A DNA stretch of 64,000 nucleotides, from assembly GCF_022605725.1 (NCBI RefSeq), contig NC_065567.1, forward strand, positions 24,965,127-25,029,126, written 5' to 3'. Positions 25,500-39,039 of this stretch are shown here, piece by piece. Under the pieces are notes generated by a model. It was not told the origin of the DNA and ran no database searches. It saw only the letters and a list, made by a program, of their open reading frames with translations. This DNA comes from Anthonomus grandis grandis. Taxonomy: Eukaryota; Arthropoda; Insecta; Coleoptera; Curculionidae. How positions within the stretch are numbered: the first letter of the stretch is position 1; each line of letters starts with the position of its first letter. Position numbers and translations under genes: made by a program.

Positions 25500-27862
25500 A
25501 TTTTCATCACTAAATTATCATCAGATTAACTTCCTGGAATAAAGAAATCAATAATTGATTAAATTTTGCAGATAATGGATACTCTAGAGACTACTAGAGT
25601 CATTCACAACTAAATTACCATCACATCAACTGCATGGAAGAAACAAATTACTTATTGATTTAGTTTTTCAGGCTGTTGATACTCTATAGACTACTTAGCC
25701 ATAAGTAAATTATCATCGCTTCAACTGCCTGGAAGAAACGAGTCAATTATAGATTAATTCAAAGTCATTTCTTGATTCCTCAACATAATTGAGACAACAT
25801 TTTACCACTCTGTTTAGCTACTAAGGCCTTTTATGACTCAACTCTTTTAAAATCATTATATATACTGCCTGGAAGAAACAAATCAGTTATTGATTTCGAT
25901 TTCAAGACACTTGATACTTTATAGAGTATTTGAGCTAATAACTAAATTATAATCACTTCAACTGCCTGGAAAAAAAATCAATTATTATACCTTATAGATT
26001 ACTGGAGCCTTTTTTAATTAAATAATCAGCACACAACTGTCTGGAAAAAACGAATCAATTATTGATTGCATTTAAAGTAATTCCTTGATTCTTCCAGGTA
26101 GTTGAGGTAATATTTTACTTTTTAACTGACTACTAAGGTCGTTTATGCCTAAGATCTTTTAAAATTATCGTATCAACTGCCTGAAAAAAACGATTCAATT
26201 ATTGATTAAATTTAAAGTAATTTCTTGATTCCTCAAGATAGTAATTAAGGCATCATTTTACCACTTTATCTAGCTGCCTTTATGAGAGAGCCTTTTTAGA
26301 GGCCTTTTATGACTCAACTCTTTTAAAATCAAATCAGTTATTGATTAGGTTTTTCAGGCAGTTGATACTTTATAGAAGATTTATTATCATCAATTTAACT
26401 GCCTTAAAGATACAAATCAATAATTGATCGCATTCAAAGTCACTTCTTGATTCTTCCAAGAATTTGAAGCAATATTTTGCTTTTTAACTGACTACTAAGG
26501 TCCTTTATGCTCAAATTCCTTTAAAATCATCTCATCAATTGTCTGGAAGGAACAAATCAATTCTCGATTAAGTTTTGCAACCTGTTGGTACTCTATAGGC
26601 TACTAAAGCTTTTCATAAATAAATTATCATCACTTCAGCTGCATTCAAAAAACAAATCAATTATTGATTGCATTGAAAGTAATACCTTGATTCTTTCAGG
26701 CAGTTAAGGCAATATTTTACTTTTTAACTGACTACTAAGGTCGTTTATGCTCAAATTATTTTAAAATCATCTCATCAATTGCCTGGAAGAAACAAATCAA
26801 TTATGGATTAAGTTTTTCAGGCAGTTAATACTATATAGACTACTAGAGTCTTTCATAAATAAATTATCATCACTTCAGCTGCATTCAAGAAACAAATCAA
26901 TTATTAATTGCATTGAAAGTGATACCTTGATTCTTCCAGGCAGTTGAGGCAATATTTTCTAAGGTCGCTTATGCCTAAGTTCTTTTAAAATCAAGATATC
27001 AATTGCCTGGAAAAAATAATTCAATTATTGATTAAATTTAAAGTAATTTCTTGACTCCTCAAGATAGTTGAGGCATCATTTTAAAATCATTGAAAGAAAC
27101 AAATCAGTTATTGATTAAGTTTTTCAGGCAGTTGTTACTTTATAGAAGACTTAGCATCATCAATTCAACTGCCTTAAAGATACAAATTAATAATTGATCG
27201 CATTCAAAGTCACTTCTTGATTCTTCCAAGAATTTGAAGCAATATTTTGCTTTTTAACCGACTACTAAGGTCGTTTGTGCTCAAATACTTTTAAAATCAT
27301 CACATCAACTGCCTGGAAGGAAAAAATCAATTCTCAGGCTTTCATAAATAAATTATCATCAATTCAACTGCCTGGGAAAAAAATCTATTAATATATCTTA
27401 TAGATTACTAGAGCCTTTTTCAATTAAATAATCATCACTTCAACTGTCTGCAAAAAAATAAATCAATGTTTAATTGCATTGAAATAAGTAAAACCTTGAT
27501 TCTTCCAGGCAGTTGAGGCACTATTTTACTTTTTAACCGACTACTAAGGTCGTTTATGCTCAAATTCTTTTAAAATCATTTCATCAATTGCCTGGAAGAA
27601 ACAAATCAATTCTGGATAAAGTTTTTTCAGGCAGTTGATATTATATAGATTACTAGAGTCTTTCATACATAAATTATCATTACTTCAACTGCTTAGAAAA
27701 AAACAAATGAATTAATTGCACCCAAAGTAATACCTTGATTCTTCCAGGCAGTTGAAGCAATATTTTACTTTTTAACTGACTACTAAGGTCGTTTGAGCCT
27801 AAGGTCGTCTATTAAATTCTTTTAAAATCATCACATCAACTGCCTGGAAGGAAAAAATCAAT
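25500..27862. repeat. ~240-bp satellite family with CAACTGCCTGGAA / TTCCAGGCAGTTG motifs (array 2)
   Basis: TTCTTCCAGGCAGTTGAGGC-type landmarks are spaced about 240 bp apart (near 26693 and 26933; 27502 and 27743). Each unit has both orientations of the core motif plus CTACTAAGGTCGTTTATGC. The array is interrupted at 27862 by a retrotransposon fragment and continues at 28614. Confidence 0.85.
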
Positions 27863-28613
27863 CAATCAATCAATGCTTTATGGTCAAGAAATTGTTACAA
27901 TTTGTAGACAAAGCTGTAAAACAAAAAAGACACATTTAAAGAAAAGAAAAACAAAACAAAATTAATAAAAAAAAATAAATAAATAGAATAGAATATCTAC
28001 AACATATACAGATTAATACAATTTAAAAATTGTAAGTAGATAAAAATATTATTATAAAATATACAATTGCCGACCCCGGTAGCACCGTGGGCAAAGCGTT
28101 CACGATGCAATCGTGTGGTCTCGGGTTCGAATCCCGGCATGGGTATAGTTGTTTGTGTTTGTCTTATGGAAACAAAACAATGTGGTTCGGAACCCACGTT
28201 AAACTGTAGGTCCATAAACAACAATATTGGGCGGCCGTCGAAATACGACGCGAGTCCATTGTATTTGAGGAAGAAGAAGAAGAAGAAAATACAATTTAAT
28301 GTATACAATGTCAAAAAAAAATCATTAAAAAATCTCTCTTTGATAAAAAAAAATGTAAAAAATGTTTAAAAAAGTAAAAAATCCTAAAATAGCTACACAA
28401 AGCAGTATACCTAAACATGTACAGATAGTAAAAATACATAATCAGCTAGTGCGAAATTTCAAATCAATGATTACAAAAAAAAAATCGTTAACTGTGTAAA
28501 AAGCTCTCTTCCAGTAAGAATGCTCTGAATGTGGGGTAGGCAGGTATAGATCATGTTCCGTGTTTGTTTCTAAGTGGATAACTATGGAAGGCGGAAACAC
28601 AAATTGCGTATTA
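27863..28613 (-). mobile_element. 5'-truncated non-LTR retrotransposon fragment inside the satellite
   Basis: The insertion is bounded by an 11-base duplication, AAAAAATCAAT (27852-27862 and 28614-28624), and the satellite continues on both sides. On the minus strand the element ends in a (ATTG)n tail next to CCATAAAGCATTG, typical of a LINE 3' end. Near its 5' side (minus strand, about 28590-28480) a frame reads NTEHDLYLPTPHSEHSYWKR then AFYTVND. This resembles the C-terminus of CR1/Jockey-group reverse transcriptase ORFs. It is interrupted by a SINE at 28069-28288. Confidence 0.6.
28069..28288 (+). mobile_element. tRNA-derived SINE
   Basis: The 5' part (28069-28143) is tRNA-like: an A-box-like TAGCACCGTGGGCAAAGCG and a good B box GGTTCGAATCC at 28124-28134, so it carries an internal pol III promoter. 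A ~120-bp non-tRNA body follows, and the 3' end is a (GAA)n run (28269-28287). An 8-base duplication ATACAATT flanks it (28061-28068 and 28289-28296). It lacks the folding and the end expected of a working tRNA gene. Confidence 0.85.
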
Positions 28614-29130
28614 AAAAAATCAATTCTTAGGCTTTCATAAATAAATTATCATCAATTCAACTGCCTGGGAAAAAAATCTATTAATATATCTTATAGATTA
28701 CTAGAGCCTTTTTTAATTAAATAATCATCACTTCAACTGTCTGCAAAAAAATAAATCAATGTTTAATTGCATTGAAATAAGTAAAACCTTGATTCTTCCA
28801 GGCAGTTGAGGCACTATTTTAACTTTTAACCGATCACTAAGGTTGTTTATGCTCAAATTCTTTTAAAATCATCTCATCAATTGCCTGGAAGAAACCAATG
28901 AATTATTGATTGCATGTAAAGCAATACCTTGATTTTTCCAGGCATTTGAGGCACCATTTTGCTTTTTACTGATTAAAGTCATCTATGCCTAAATTCTTTT
29001 ATAATCATTACATTGATTACCTGAAAGCAACAAATCAATTATTGATTGATATTAAAATATTGCTTCATTTCGTTGTTTCTGGCTACCGAGACTTTTATGA
29101 CTAAACTCTTTTAAAATCATGACATCAACT
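28614..29130. repeat. ~240-bp satellite family, array 2 continued
   Basis: The same units as before the retrotransposon insertion resume, including a near-duplicate of 27330-27580, and become more diverged towards 29130. Confidence 0.8.
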
Positions 29131-31700
29131 GCCTGAAAGAATCAAATCAGTTATTGATCACATTGCACGTAATTTCACTTATTAATTAAATTTTGCCTTA
29201 TTTTTTTTAAATCAACATGCTTATTTAAAATATCATAAAGGATCTTAATAAAATTAAGCTTCTTTGCCTAAAAGTAATCCAATTTTATAACAAAAAAATT
29301 ATTTTGAAATAAGCCAAGGAGCAAGGAGCAAGTCAAGGAGTTTTAGGCATAACATTTTTCCTAATAACTAATTTTTTTTGTAGTGTAACTCGGTAATAAC
29401 AAGAACAATATGAAACAACTGAAATTTGTCTCATATTACATGCATTAAATCCCTTATTAGTTTTTGCTTCGGTTAACATTTAAAAATGATTGCATAAATC
29501 ACTCCAAGGGGTTGAAACGTTTCGTTATAATTTAAAATAAGGCCTTGTCGTCAGCGCAGTTGGCCGATCTCGAATTAAACGCGAAAGTCAGCGAAATAAC
29601 GTTCCACTCCGTGTTGTTATTTTATTTTAATAAAAGCCCCGTGACAGCCAACTACTGGAACAATAAAACAATTTTAACCCCAATCGTAGGATTATAGGAA
29701 AAGTTTCCTTGCGCTCATTAATTTTATCGCGACAGGATGAATTTCGTGGACATGTCGACAAGATGTCAGGATTGCAGGGGTTTAATGAAAATACCATAAA
29801 CCGGGGATTTTTTTCACCTAGCCAAACCTTCTGGATTTACTGTTTCTTCCCATACAAAAGGATTCATTAAATATTAATCAAACGGCCCAGTGCCATCGGA
29901 CGATAAAAACTTTAAGCGGAAGCTTTACTTGTTGAATTTTAAACAGGAGAATAGTTTTCCTGAACGGTGAGACTGGAATTTTAAAGTGAACCCTACCGAT
30001 AGTTGAAATTCTTATGCCATGTTTAACCTGTTGTGTATGTGTTCATTTTGTTTTATGGCGTGCGAATGAAATAGTTTTCCAGGGTTTTTTTTTATTACGG
30101 TTTTAACTAATTGTCACACGCACATTGTCTGCAGGTTAAATTAACTTATTACAGACAATAGATGTAATTAAATTATAATGAAAAAAGCGGCTGGTAAAAT
30201 TAGACTAATTAAAAAGTCTTTTTTGGTTAGTTAGTAGATGCATGTGGTGTCTCACATACAATTAAGTTATGCCTTATCTTAAATTTATTAGGAAAATGAT
30301 TTATAATTTTAGGGAATTAATGCATCTGTTGGCTTTGTTTTGTAGTCACCATTTATTGAATAATCTTCGTTTAAATTAATCAAGAAACCGTAAGTGCAAG
30401 GATTTGAAATTTTTAAACTTCCCTGGCACCTTCATAGATGGGGGTAAGAAATCAATAGCATCAAGTGCGTTTTAGCCCCTTAAAATCAACCCTTTATTGA
30501 TTCACTCTTGAAAAGTCGTTATTTAAACTGGAGATTTTAGTCTAGTGTTACAAAGAGGGCGTAAGTATCAAAATTTTTCATTAATTTATTTTCCATGTGA
30601 TGCCCAGGTGGTGTATATATTGTCTGTATGTTTTTAGGGTTTATTAAATAAAAAAAAATCTATGCCTGGAGGTACTCTAGAATTTAAAAAATTTGACGTA
30701 GAAAAGTAGAATAATCTCTCTCTCTCTATCTTTTTCCTTCTATAGAAGAGTTATACGTAGAATAGATCTACTAGAAACCCATTTAATCTATTACAGTCAC
30801 ACTATCAGTAATAATAGTCCCTTTTACTATAGTACCCAATGCCATCTATAGAACAATATGTCAAAAATTATCATATTTTTTAAAGGTTTCTTATTAATTT
30901 AAAATAAACTTGTCTTCTGTTTAAAAAATCTCTTAATTTGGAAAAAAAATACACATAATAATAATTTATACAAATATTTTATTGAATTATTGTCATAACC
31001 GTACAATGTTATTTGAGGTAAAGATAATATATATTTATAATATATGCCTTTGGTAATATACATCAATTTATTACATAACAAATTTTATAACAGTTTTTTT
31101 TGGTAATTACATAACTAGTCTAATAAACAATTTATGATTGTGTTACAGATTAATTCCGAATTTGGTTAATTCTAGAAAACCCTAAACGTCATATTTTATG
31201 CAATTTATTTGGCAATAAATGTAACACCAAGTTTTGATACCTATGATAAAAACTATACCAATACTTAAGGCCTAAATACAGATTTTTTCAGTAAGATTTA
31301 GGATCGATTTCTTATAGTACGGAAAATTAATCCTAAAAATCACAAATATAAGTATATAATGATGTTTCGGAAGACATTATTTTAAGTTTTATTAAAACTA
31401 CAATAATTTACCTCTATTTTTCTTATATTTGATACCGAATGATCTTTCTTACTGAACTGTTAACATTTTTTACAAAAATAAGGTTATGTAAAAATATACC
31501 CCCATAAAAACCGTTCGTCTTGCCGATGTATATAAAATTGTTATTGTCGTTCTAATATTAAAACCGAATTATTGTGTTTGGGTTATATACAGTGCTTAGG
31601 TATATTAATGTTGCGTGTTTTAAATTATTGTCCACTATATTGCCTATATATGTATGCTAGTTTATATCTAAAAAAAATATTTTGCGCTGTAATTTTGTTA
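29131..31700. other. Unique DNA, no gene recognised
   Basis: No tandem array or transposon domain. The segment 29540-30000 is less AT-rich than its surroundings and may be regulatory or an unrecognised exon. A short CT run lies at 30717-30728. The 60-codon minus-strand frame at 30899-31081 is AT-rich noise. Confidence 0.4.
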
Positions 31701-31702
31701 TA

Positions 31703-34700
31703 TATATACAGAGTGTCAACAATTTAATTTTATAGAAAAATACATTGATATTTTAATATTTTGTTTGTTTAAAAAATTAACCGACATTGAGCTTCCAGGA
31801 TAAGCTTGTCTATATTGAATACCAATACGCATAAATTATTAACGAAATGTTTGCCATATTCATTTAAGTTATGCATCATAAACACTGAGTAATTGCACTG
31901 AGAAAATTAACCAGTTTTTTATTGACGTAAAGTAAAATAAAAAAAACAGTGTCATGATTGAAGAAGTGTGTATGCACTTTAACATTTAAACCTGCTAATC
32001 GGACATCACTGAATACAAGTTTTCATAATTCCGAAAATATTGTTCAAATTAATTTGGACCTTAAACAAGAATTCTAAGGAATATCTTTGTGAATATCATG
32101 CTTTTTATTTGAAACAAATACTCTTAGTGGTTCTTGAGATTTTGGATTTTGAAATGAGTGGTCACCTTGAAATTCGAACCTACTCATCAAACATCACTAC
32201 ATACAAAATTTCATAATTTCGAAAATATTATTTGAATTGATTCGGACCTTAAGCAACTATTCTAGGGAATACCTTCCTGAATACCATGTTTTTTGTTTGA
32301 AAGAAATGCTCTCAGTAGTTTTTGAGTTTTTGGATTTTGAAATGAGTAGACACCTTGAAGTTCGAATTTGCTCATCGAACATTACTACATACAAAATTTC
32401 GTAATTTCGAAAATATTATTTAAATTTGATTCGGACCTTAAGCAACTATTCTAGGGAATACCTTCGTGCATCCAATGTTTTTTGTTTGAAAGAAATACTC
32501 TTAGTAGTTTTTGAGATTTTGGATTTTGAATTGAGTAGTCACCTTGAAGTTTGAACTTTCTTATCGAACATCACTACATACAAAATTTCATAATTTTGTA
32601 AATATTATTTGAATTGATTCGGACTATAAGCAATTATTCTAGAGAATCACTTTCTTAATAGTATGTTTTTTGTTTGAAAGAAATGGTGCCAGTAGTTTTC
32701 GGGATTTTGGACTTTGGACTGAATTGGGTGCTCACCTTGAGGTTCGAATTTGCTCATCGGACGTCACTGCATAAAAGTTTCCATAGTTCCAAAAATATTG
32801 TTCAAATTGATTTGAACTTTAAACAAGAATTTTAGGAAATACCTTTCTGAATATCAAGCTTTTTGTTTGAAAGAAATAATGCCAGTAGTTTTTGAAATTC
32901 TGAATTTTGAAGTGGGTGCTCACCTTGAAGTTCGAACTTGCTCATCAGACATCAGTCCATAAAAGTTTCCATAATTTTGAGAATATTTTTCGAATTAATT
33001 TGAATCTAAAACAAGAATTCTAAGGAATATCTTTGTGAATATCATGCTTTTTGTTTGAAACAAATACTCTCAGTAGTTCTTGAGATTTTGAATTTTGCAA
33101 TGAGTGGTCACCTTGAAGTTTGAACCTACTCATCGAACACCACTACATACAAAATTTCATAATTTTGAAAATATTATTTGAATTGATTTGGACCTTAAGC
33201 AATTATTCTAGAGAATCCCTTTTTTAATAGTATGCTTTTCGTTTGAAAGAAATAGTGCCAGTAGTTTTCGAGATTCTGACTTTTGAAGTGGGTGCTCACC
33301 TTGAAGTTCGAATTTGCTCATCGGACACCAGTCTATAAAAGTTTCCATAATTCCGAAAATATTGTTCAAATTAATTTGGACCTTAAACATGAATTCTAAG
33401 GCATATCTTTGTGAATATCATGCTTTTTGTTTGAAATAAATACTCTCAGTAGTTCTTGAGATTTTGAATTTTGAAATGAGTGGTCACCTTGAAATTCGAA
33501 CCTACTCATCAAACACCACTACATACAAAATTTCATAATTTTGAAAATATTATTTTAATTGATTCGGACCTTAAGCAATTATTCTAGAGAATCACTTTGT
33601 TAATAGTATGTTTTTTGTTTAAAAGAAATGGTGCCAGTAGTTTTCGGGATTTTGGACTTTGAAGTGGGTGCTCACCTTGAGGTTCGAATTTGCTCATCGG
33701 ACGTCACTGCATAAAAGTTTCCATAGTTCCAAAAATCTTGTTCAAATTGATTTGAACTTTAAACAAGAATTTTAGGAAATACCTTTCTGAATATCAAGCT
33801 TTTTGTTTGAAAGAAATAATGCCAGTAGTTTTTGAAATTCTGAATTTTGAAGTGGGTGCTCACCTTAAAGTTCGAATTTGCTCATCAGACATCAGTCCAT
33901 AAAAGTTTCCATAATTTTGAGAATATTTTTCGAATAAATTTGAATCTAAAACAAGAATTCTAAGGAATATCTTTGTGAATATCATGCTTTTTGTTTGAAA
34001 CAAATACTCTCAGTAGTTCTTGAGATTTTGAATTTTGCAATGAGTGGTCACCTTGAAGTTTGAACCTACTCATCGAACACCACTACATACAAAATTTCAT
34101 AATTTTGAAAATATTATTTGAATTGATTCGGACCTTAAGCAATTATTCTAGAGAATCTCTTTCTTAATAGTATGCTTTTTATTTGAAAGAAATAGTGCCA
34201 GTAGTTTTCGAGATTCTGACCTTTGAAGTGGGTGCTCACCTTGAAGTTCGAATTTGCTCATCGGACACCAGTCTATAAAAGTTTCCATAATTCCGAAAAT
34301 ATTGTTCAAATTAATTTGGACCTTAAACAAGAATTCTAAGGAATATCTTTGTGAATATCATGCTTTTTGTTTGAAATAAATACTCTCAGTAGTTCTCGAG
34401 ATTTTGAATTTTGAAATGAGTGGTCACCTTGAAATTCGAACCTACTCATCAAACACCACTACATACAAAATTTCATAATTTTAAAAATATTATTTCAATT
34501 GCTTCGGACCTTAAGCAATTATTCTAGAGAATCACTTTCTTAATAGTATGTTTTTTGTTTGAAAGAAATAGTGCCAGTAGTTTTCGGGATTTTGGACTTT
34601 GAATTGGGTGCTCACCTTGAGGTTCGAATTTGCTCATCGGACGTCACTGCATAAAAGTTTCCATAGTTCCAAAAATATTGTTCAAATTGATTTGAACTTT

Positions 34701-37168
34701 AAACAAGAATTTTAGGAAATACCTTTCTGAATATCAAGCTTTTTGTTTGAAAGAAATAATGCCAGTAGTTTTTGAAATTCTGAATTTTGAAGTGGGTGCT
34801 CACCTTAAAGTTCGAATTTGCTCATCAGACATCAGTCCATAAAAGTTTCCATAATTTTGAGAATATTTTTCGAATAAATTTGAATCTAAAACAAGAATTC
34901 TAAGGAATATCTTTGTGAATATCATGCTTTTTGTTTGAAACAAATACTCTCAGTAGTTCTTGAGATTTTGAATTTTGCAATGAGTGGTCACCTTGAAGTT
35001 TGAACCTACTCATCGAACACCACTACATACAAAATTTCATAATTTTGAAAATATTATTTGAATTGATTCGGACCTTAAGCAATTATTCTAGAGAATCTCT
35101 TTCTTAATAGTATGCTTTTTATTTGAAAGAAATAGTGCCAGTAGTTTTCGAGATTCTGACCTTTGAAGTGGGTGCTCACCTTGAAGTTCGAATTTGCTCA
35201 TCGGACACCAGTCTATAAAAGTTTCCATAATTCCGAAAATATTGTTCAAATTAATTTGGACCTTAAACAAGAATTCTAAGGAATATCTTTGTGAATATCA
35301 TGCTTTTTGTTTGAAATAAATACTCTCAGTAGTTCTCGAGATTTTGAATTTTGAAATGAGTGGTCACCTTGAAATTCGAACCTACTCATCAAACACCACT
35401 ACATACAAAATTTCATAATTTTAAAAATATTATTTCAATTGCTTCGGACCTTAAGCAATTATTCTAGAGAATCACTTTCTTAATAGTATGTTTTTTGTTT
35501 GAAAGAAATAGTGCCAGTAGTTTTCGGGATTTTGGACTTTGAATTGGGTGCTCACCTTGAGGTTCGAATTTGCTCATCGGACGTCACTGCATAAAAGTTT
35601 CCATAGTTCCAAAAATATTGTTCAAATTGATTTGAACTTTAAACAAGAATTTTAGGAAATACCTTTCTGAATATCAAGCTTTTTGTTTGAAAGAAATAAT
35701 GCCAGTAGTTTTTGAAATTCTGAATTTTGAAGTGGGTGCTCACCTTGAAGTTCGAATTTGCTCATCAGACATCATCAGTCCATAAAAGTTTCCATAATTT
35801 TGAGAATATTTTTCGAATAAATTTGAATCTAAAACAAGAATTCTAAGGAATATCTTTGTGAATATCATGCTTTTTGTTTGAAATAAATACTCTCAGTAGT
35901 TCTTGAGATTTTGAATTTTGAAATGAGTGGTCACCTTGAAATTCGAACCTACTCATCGAACACTATTACATACAAAATGACATAATTTCGAAAATATTAA
36001 TTAAAACGATTCGAACCTTAAGCAACTATTCTGGGGAATACCTTCCTGAATACCATGTTTTTTGTTGGAAAGAAATGCTCTCAGTAGTTTTTGAGATTTT
36101 GGATTTTGAAATGAGTAGTCACCTTGAAGTTCGAACTTGCTTATCGAACATTACTACATACAAAATTTCGTAATTTCAAAAATATTATCTGAATTGATTA
36201 GTACATTAAGCAACTTTTCTAGGAAATACCTTTCTGAATATCGTGCTTTTTGTTTGAAAGAAATAGTGCTCGCAGTTTTCGAGATTTTGAACTTTGAAGT
36301 GGGTGCTCACCTTGATTTGCTCATCGGATATCAGTCCATAAAAGTTTCCATAATTTTGAGAATATTTTTTGAATTAATTTGGACCTTAAGCAACTATTTT
36401 AAGAAATGCCTTCTTGAATAATATAATTTTTATTTGAAGGAAATAGTCTTAGTAGTATGAATTTTTCTAGTACAAAAGTTTGCTCAAAAGTGATGGATTA
36501 GCAAACCAAACAATTGAATTATGTTATCATTATAATTCATAATAATATAGTATCCACTATTTTCTAACTTTATATTAAAATGTTTACATTTAAGCTTGAG
36601 AGCCAATACATTTTTAGCCAATGAATACTTTAAATACTTTACATTACAGAAATGTATATTGTAATAAATAGATTATTATAATTTAATTATCTTAAGCTTT
36701 TTGAATATTCCGTGATTAGCAAAATATTATTAAGTCAGATTCGAACAATAAATTTCCAATAGTCAAACATCTGAATAATATAAATAAAATATTTGCTGAA
36801 ATCCTAATTCAGATATATCTACGCATATACATATAGTAATATTAAATTGCTTGCCATATCCATATAAGTTATGCATCTCAAATGTAATTTACGTATTAAT
36901 TTCTTATTAAATAACAAAATAAAGACAGCCTGAAATTTTCGCCCTAATTTAAATATGCATATAATAAGAGCAAATTGTTCGCCATATCCATTAAACTTAT
37001 GCATCCCAAATGTAAATAATTTATCTTATGCAAAAGAAAAAATCAATTATTCAAAGTAAGGTTGAGGTAGAATTTTACCGCTTTCTCTGACTATTGAGAT
37101 CTGTAATATAGAAAAATTTACCTTGTATACATTAATTAATTAATTTAATTCTTGACACTCTGTATATA
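31703..37168. mobile_element. Putative TIR-bounded element carrying a 188-bp satellite
   Basis: TATACAGAGTGTCAACAATT and following bases at about 31703-31731 are matched, inverted, by 37141-37168, which on the minus strand reads TATACAGAGTGTCAAGAATT, with continued similarity. The interior near each end shares a direct motif, GCCATATYCATWTAAGTTAT (near 31853, 36851 and 36981). No transposase was found between them. Related CACTCTGTATA/CACCCTGTATA ends occur elsewhere in the window, so the two ends might belong to separate elements. Confidence 0.4.
31960..36450. repeat. ~188-bp satellite with 940-bp (five-monomer) higher-order unit
   Basis: About 24 monomers carry landmarks GAATATCATGCTTTTTGTTT, CTCAGTAGTTCTTGAGATTT and TTGCTCATCGGACATCAGTC. 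Three stretches repeat at exactly 940 bp (33208, 34148 and 35088), five monomers per unit, with very high identity between the second and third. The outer monomers are more diverged. The 60-codon frames repeated on the minus strand are by-products. Confidence 0.92.
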
Positions 37169-38218
37169 GAACGTACATATTGATAAATAACTGATACTCC
37201 TCATCAAATTTAATTATTTACCATGCCAATATCAGATATGTAGCAAAAGATATTTCCATGTAATCCGATATGTTAATTCTTTCTGACATGTTTGCTACCG
37301 AAAATTGTGTCATGGTTATTGTCTAAAGTCTACAACGTTCAGTACTTAATACTGTTCAGTTTCCCTTAAATTTAACAGATTTTATTTAAAACGATAACAA
37401 AATACCCTGTATTGATAAAAATGTATAAGAGTACCCTCCAAATAGATAAAGATAAATACATGCCTTGCCACAAAACACGTTTCAGTTTGCAAAACTTTAA
37501 ACGTCGATTAAATCTATATTAATAATAGCGTGTCGTTTCCTCTTTGCGACATCTAGTTAATATATAGGGAATTATTCACAAAATTATATTGGATTTTAGG
37601 TCTAGCAGAAAATAATTTTTAGGTTTTTGCCAAATATTATTGATAAGATGGTGAAATTTTTCAATTTAGGTGCATTTAAATGTAGTCAACAGAGTTCGTA
37701 CTTAAAAGCGTGAAGAATTAAATAGAAAAAGTACACATTACATGTTCCCTTTTCATAAAATTCATTGGAGAGTGGTGGAAGTATTAGGTAATAAATTATT
37801 TTTTTAATTCGTTTATTTAATAGTTTAAATGAGTTCACCGTAGCAGTACATAAATTAAATTTTAATTTTCGCAGTTCTGTAGTAATTATTGTTTTATGTT
37901 CATATTAATTGTTTATTTTATAATTGAACATTAAATATAATGCATTCTTACACATAATAGCCTATGTTAAAAAAATTATATATTTTTATAAAAAAAGCAT
38001 CGAGTTGGCAGACGTAAAGAAAGACATTAAAAAAAATATAATGTTGCAGCATTCATTTTTGCCAATTTTCTTTATACTATATAAAAAATAAATGTACCAG
38101 CTGTACATGCTTAAAAATCCGTACTCTAATATTAACACCTCATCCTTTTGACTTTAACCAACAAATTATTTTTTGCTAGATTCACAAACATTTATATATA
38201 CACTTACATAAATAATAC
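37169..38218. other. AT-rich DNA downstream of the DIP-like gene's last recognised exon
   Basis: No repeat or exon recognised. If the DIP-like gene has a further short exon encoding the end of its hydrophobic tail, it would lie here or further downstream (lower coordinates). Confidence 0.4.
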
Positions 38219-38529
38219 TTACAAATAAACATTACCTAAAATCACGATAAAATATATAAAACCCCCCCAGTACTGTGAGCATGCGCAATTGCGCTGTTGT
38301 AAAATAATCGAGGGCGCTTGCGTAGTAGTGGTAGCAATAAAAACCGAAGGAGTTTTCGCCTCTGGGAAGAACTGGTTGACTTCCTTCTCGTCTTTCTTAT
38401 TGTCGTATTCTTTCTTACGTGCTTTGCCTGCTTTAGGTTTGGTTGGTTTGACGAGAGGTTTGTGTGGTTTGGTCACTACGTATCTCGGTGTGGTGGTCGT
38501 CGTGGTGGTATCCAACGGTAAGTGAATTT
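38219..38529 (-). CDS. DIP/lachesin-like Ig protein, C-terminal exon (Thr-rich linker and hydrophobic tail)
   Basis: The acceptor TTTTGTTCAG precedes 38529. The first codon is completed by the last base of the Ig3 exon, giving LQ-E-IHLPLD in frame. The exon encodes a Thr tract (seven in a row) and a long basic, Pro/Lys-rich linker. A second TTTT and a Cys pair follow (NCAC), then a hydrophobic end FIYFIVILGNVYL and a stop at 38219-38221. DIP and lachesin proteins usually end in a Thr-rich stalk and a GPI-anchor signal, which fits. The hydrophobic run is short. GTAAGT overlaps the stop, and AG|GTAATG occurs 18 bases before the stop, so splicing to a further exon is possible. The second donor would be phase 1, like the gene's other introns. 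Confidence 0.75.
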
Positions 38530-39039
38530 CTGAACAAAAAAAAAACGTTTAAAAGTGGAGCCAGGTGTCGCTTAACTCAAACTTCAAGTAAGTCCGGATC
38601 CAATTATAAAAAGTTATTAATAAGTTTCGGCATTTCGGCTTAAAATTATTTCGAAGTTGTTCGTCTTATAAGAAGCGAGCCGGGCCCTCAAAAGGAAAAC
38701 CGCTCAATTCTCGAAAAATATTTTTAATTATTTGAGTTACGAAATTGTCGGTTAGTTAAGCCTGAATGTTTTCTTACCATTCCGAACTTACTTTAAAGCT
38801 CTATTTGAGTTTGATGAAAACATTTGTCAGGTATTTTTAAAGACGAGATGAGGGAGGGAATCGATTTTTTTTTGAGTCGTTTTTATTAAAATATCTGCTT
38901 TATACGAATTAATGACGATGAGTTTCTTTTTGTAGCAAGGTTGCTTTATTATATTTGGTCCATAGTTGTCAAACTTAGGCAACCATTAAAACTTTAAATT
39001 GACCTTCCTATTTTCAACTCACTGGATATAGTAGCGCTG
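38530..39039. other. Intron, no repeat or other feature
   Basis: Intronic sequence of the DIP-like gene on the minus strand; nothing recognised. Confidence 0.5.

Noticed and set aside
28069..28143. A tRNA gene
   Set aside because: A and B boxes are good, but it continues into a SINE body and GAA tail, has target duplications, and lacks a proper acceptor-stem end.
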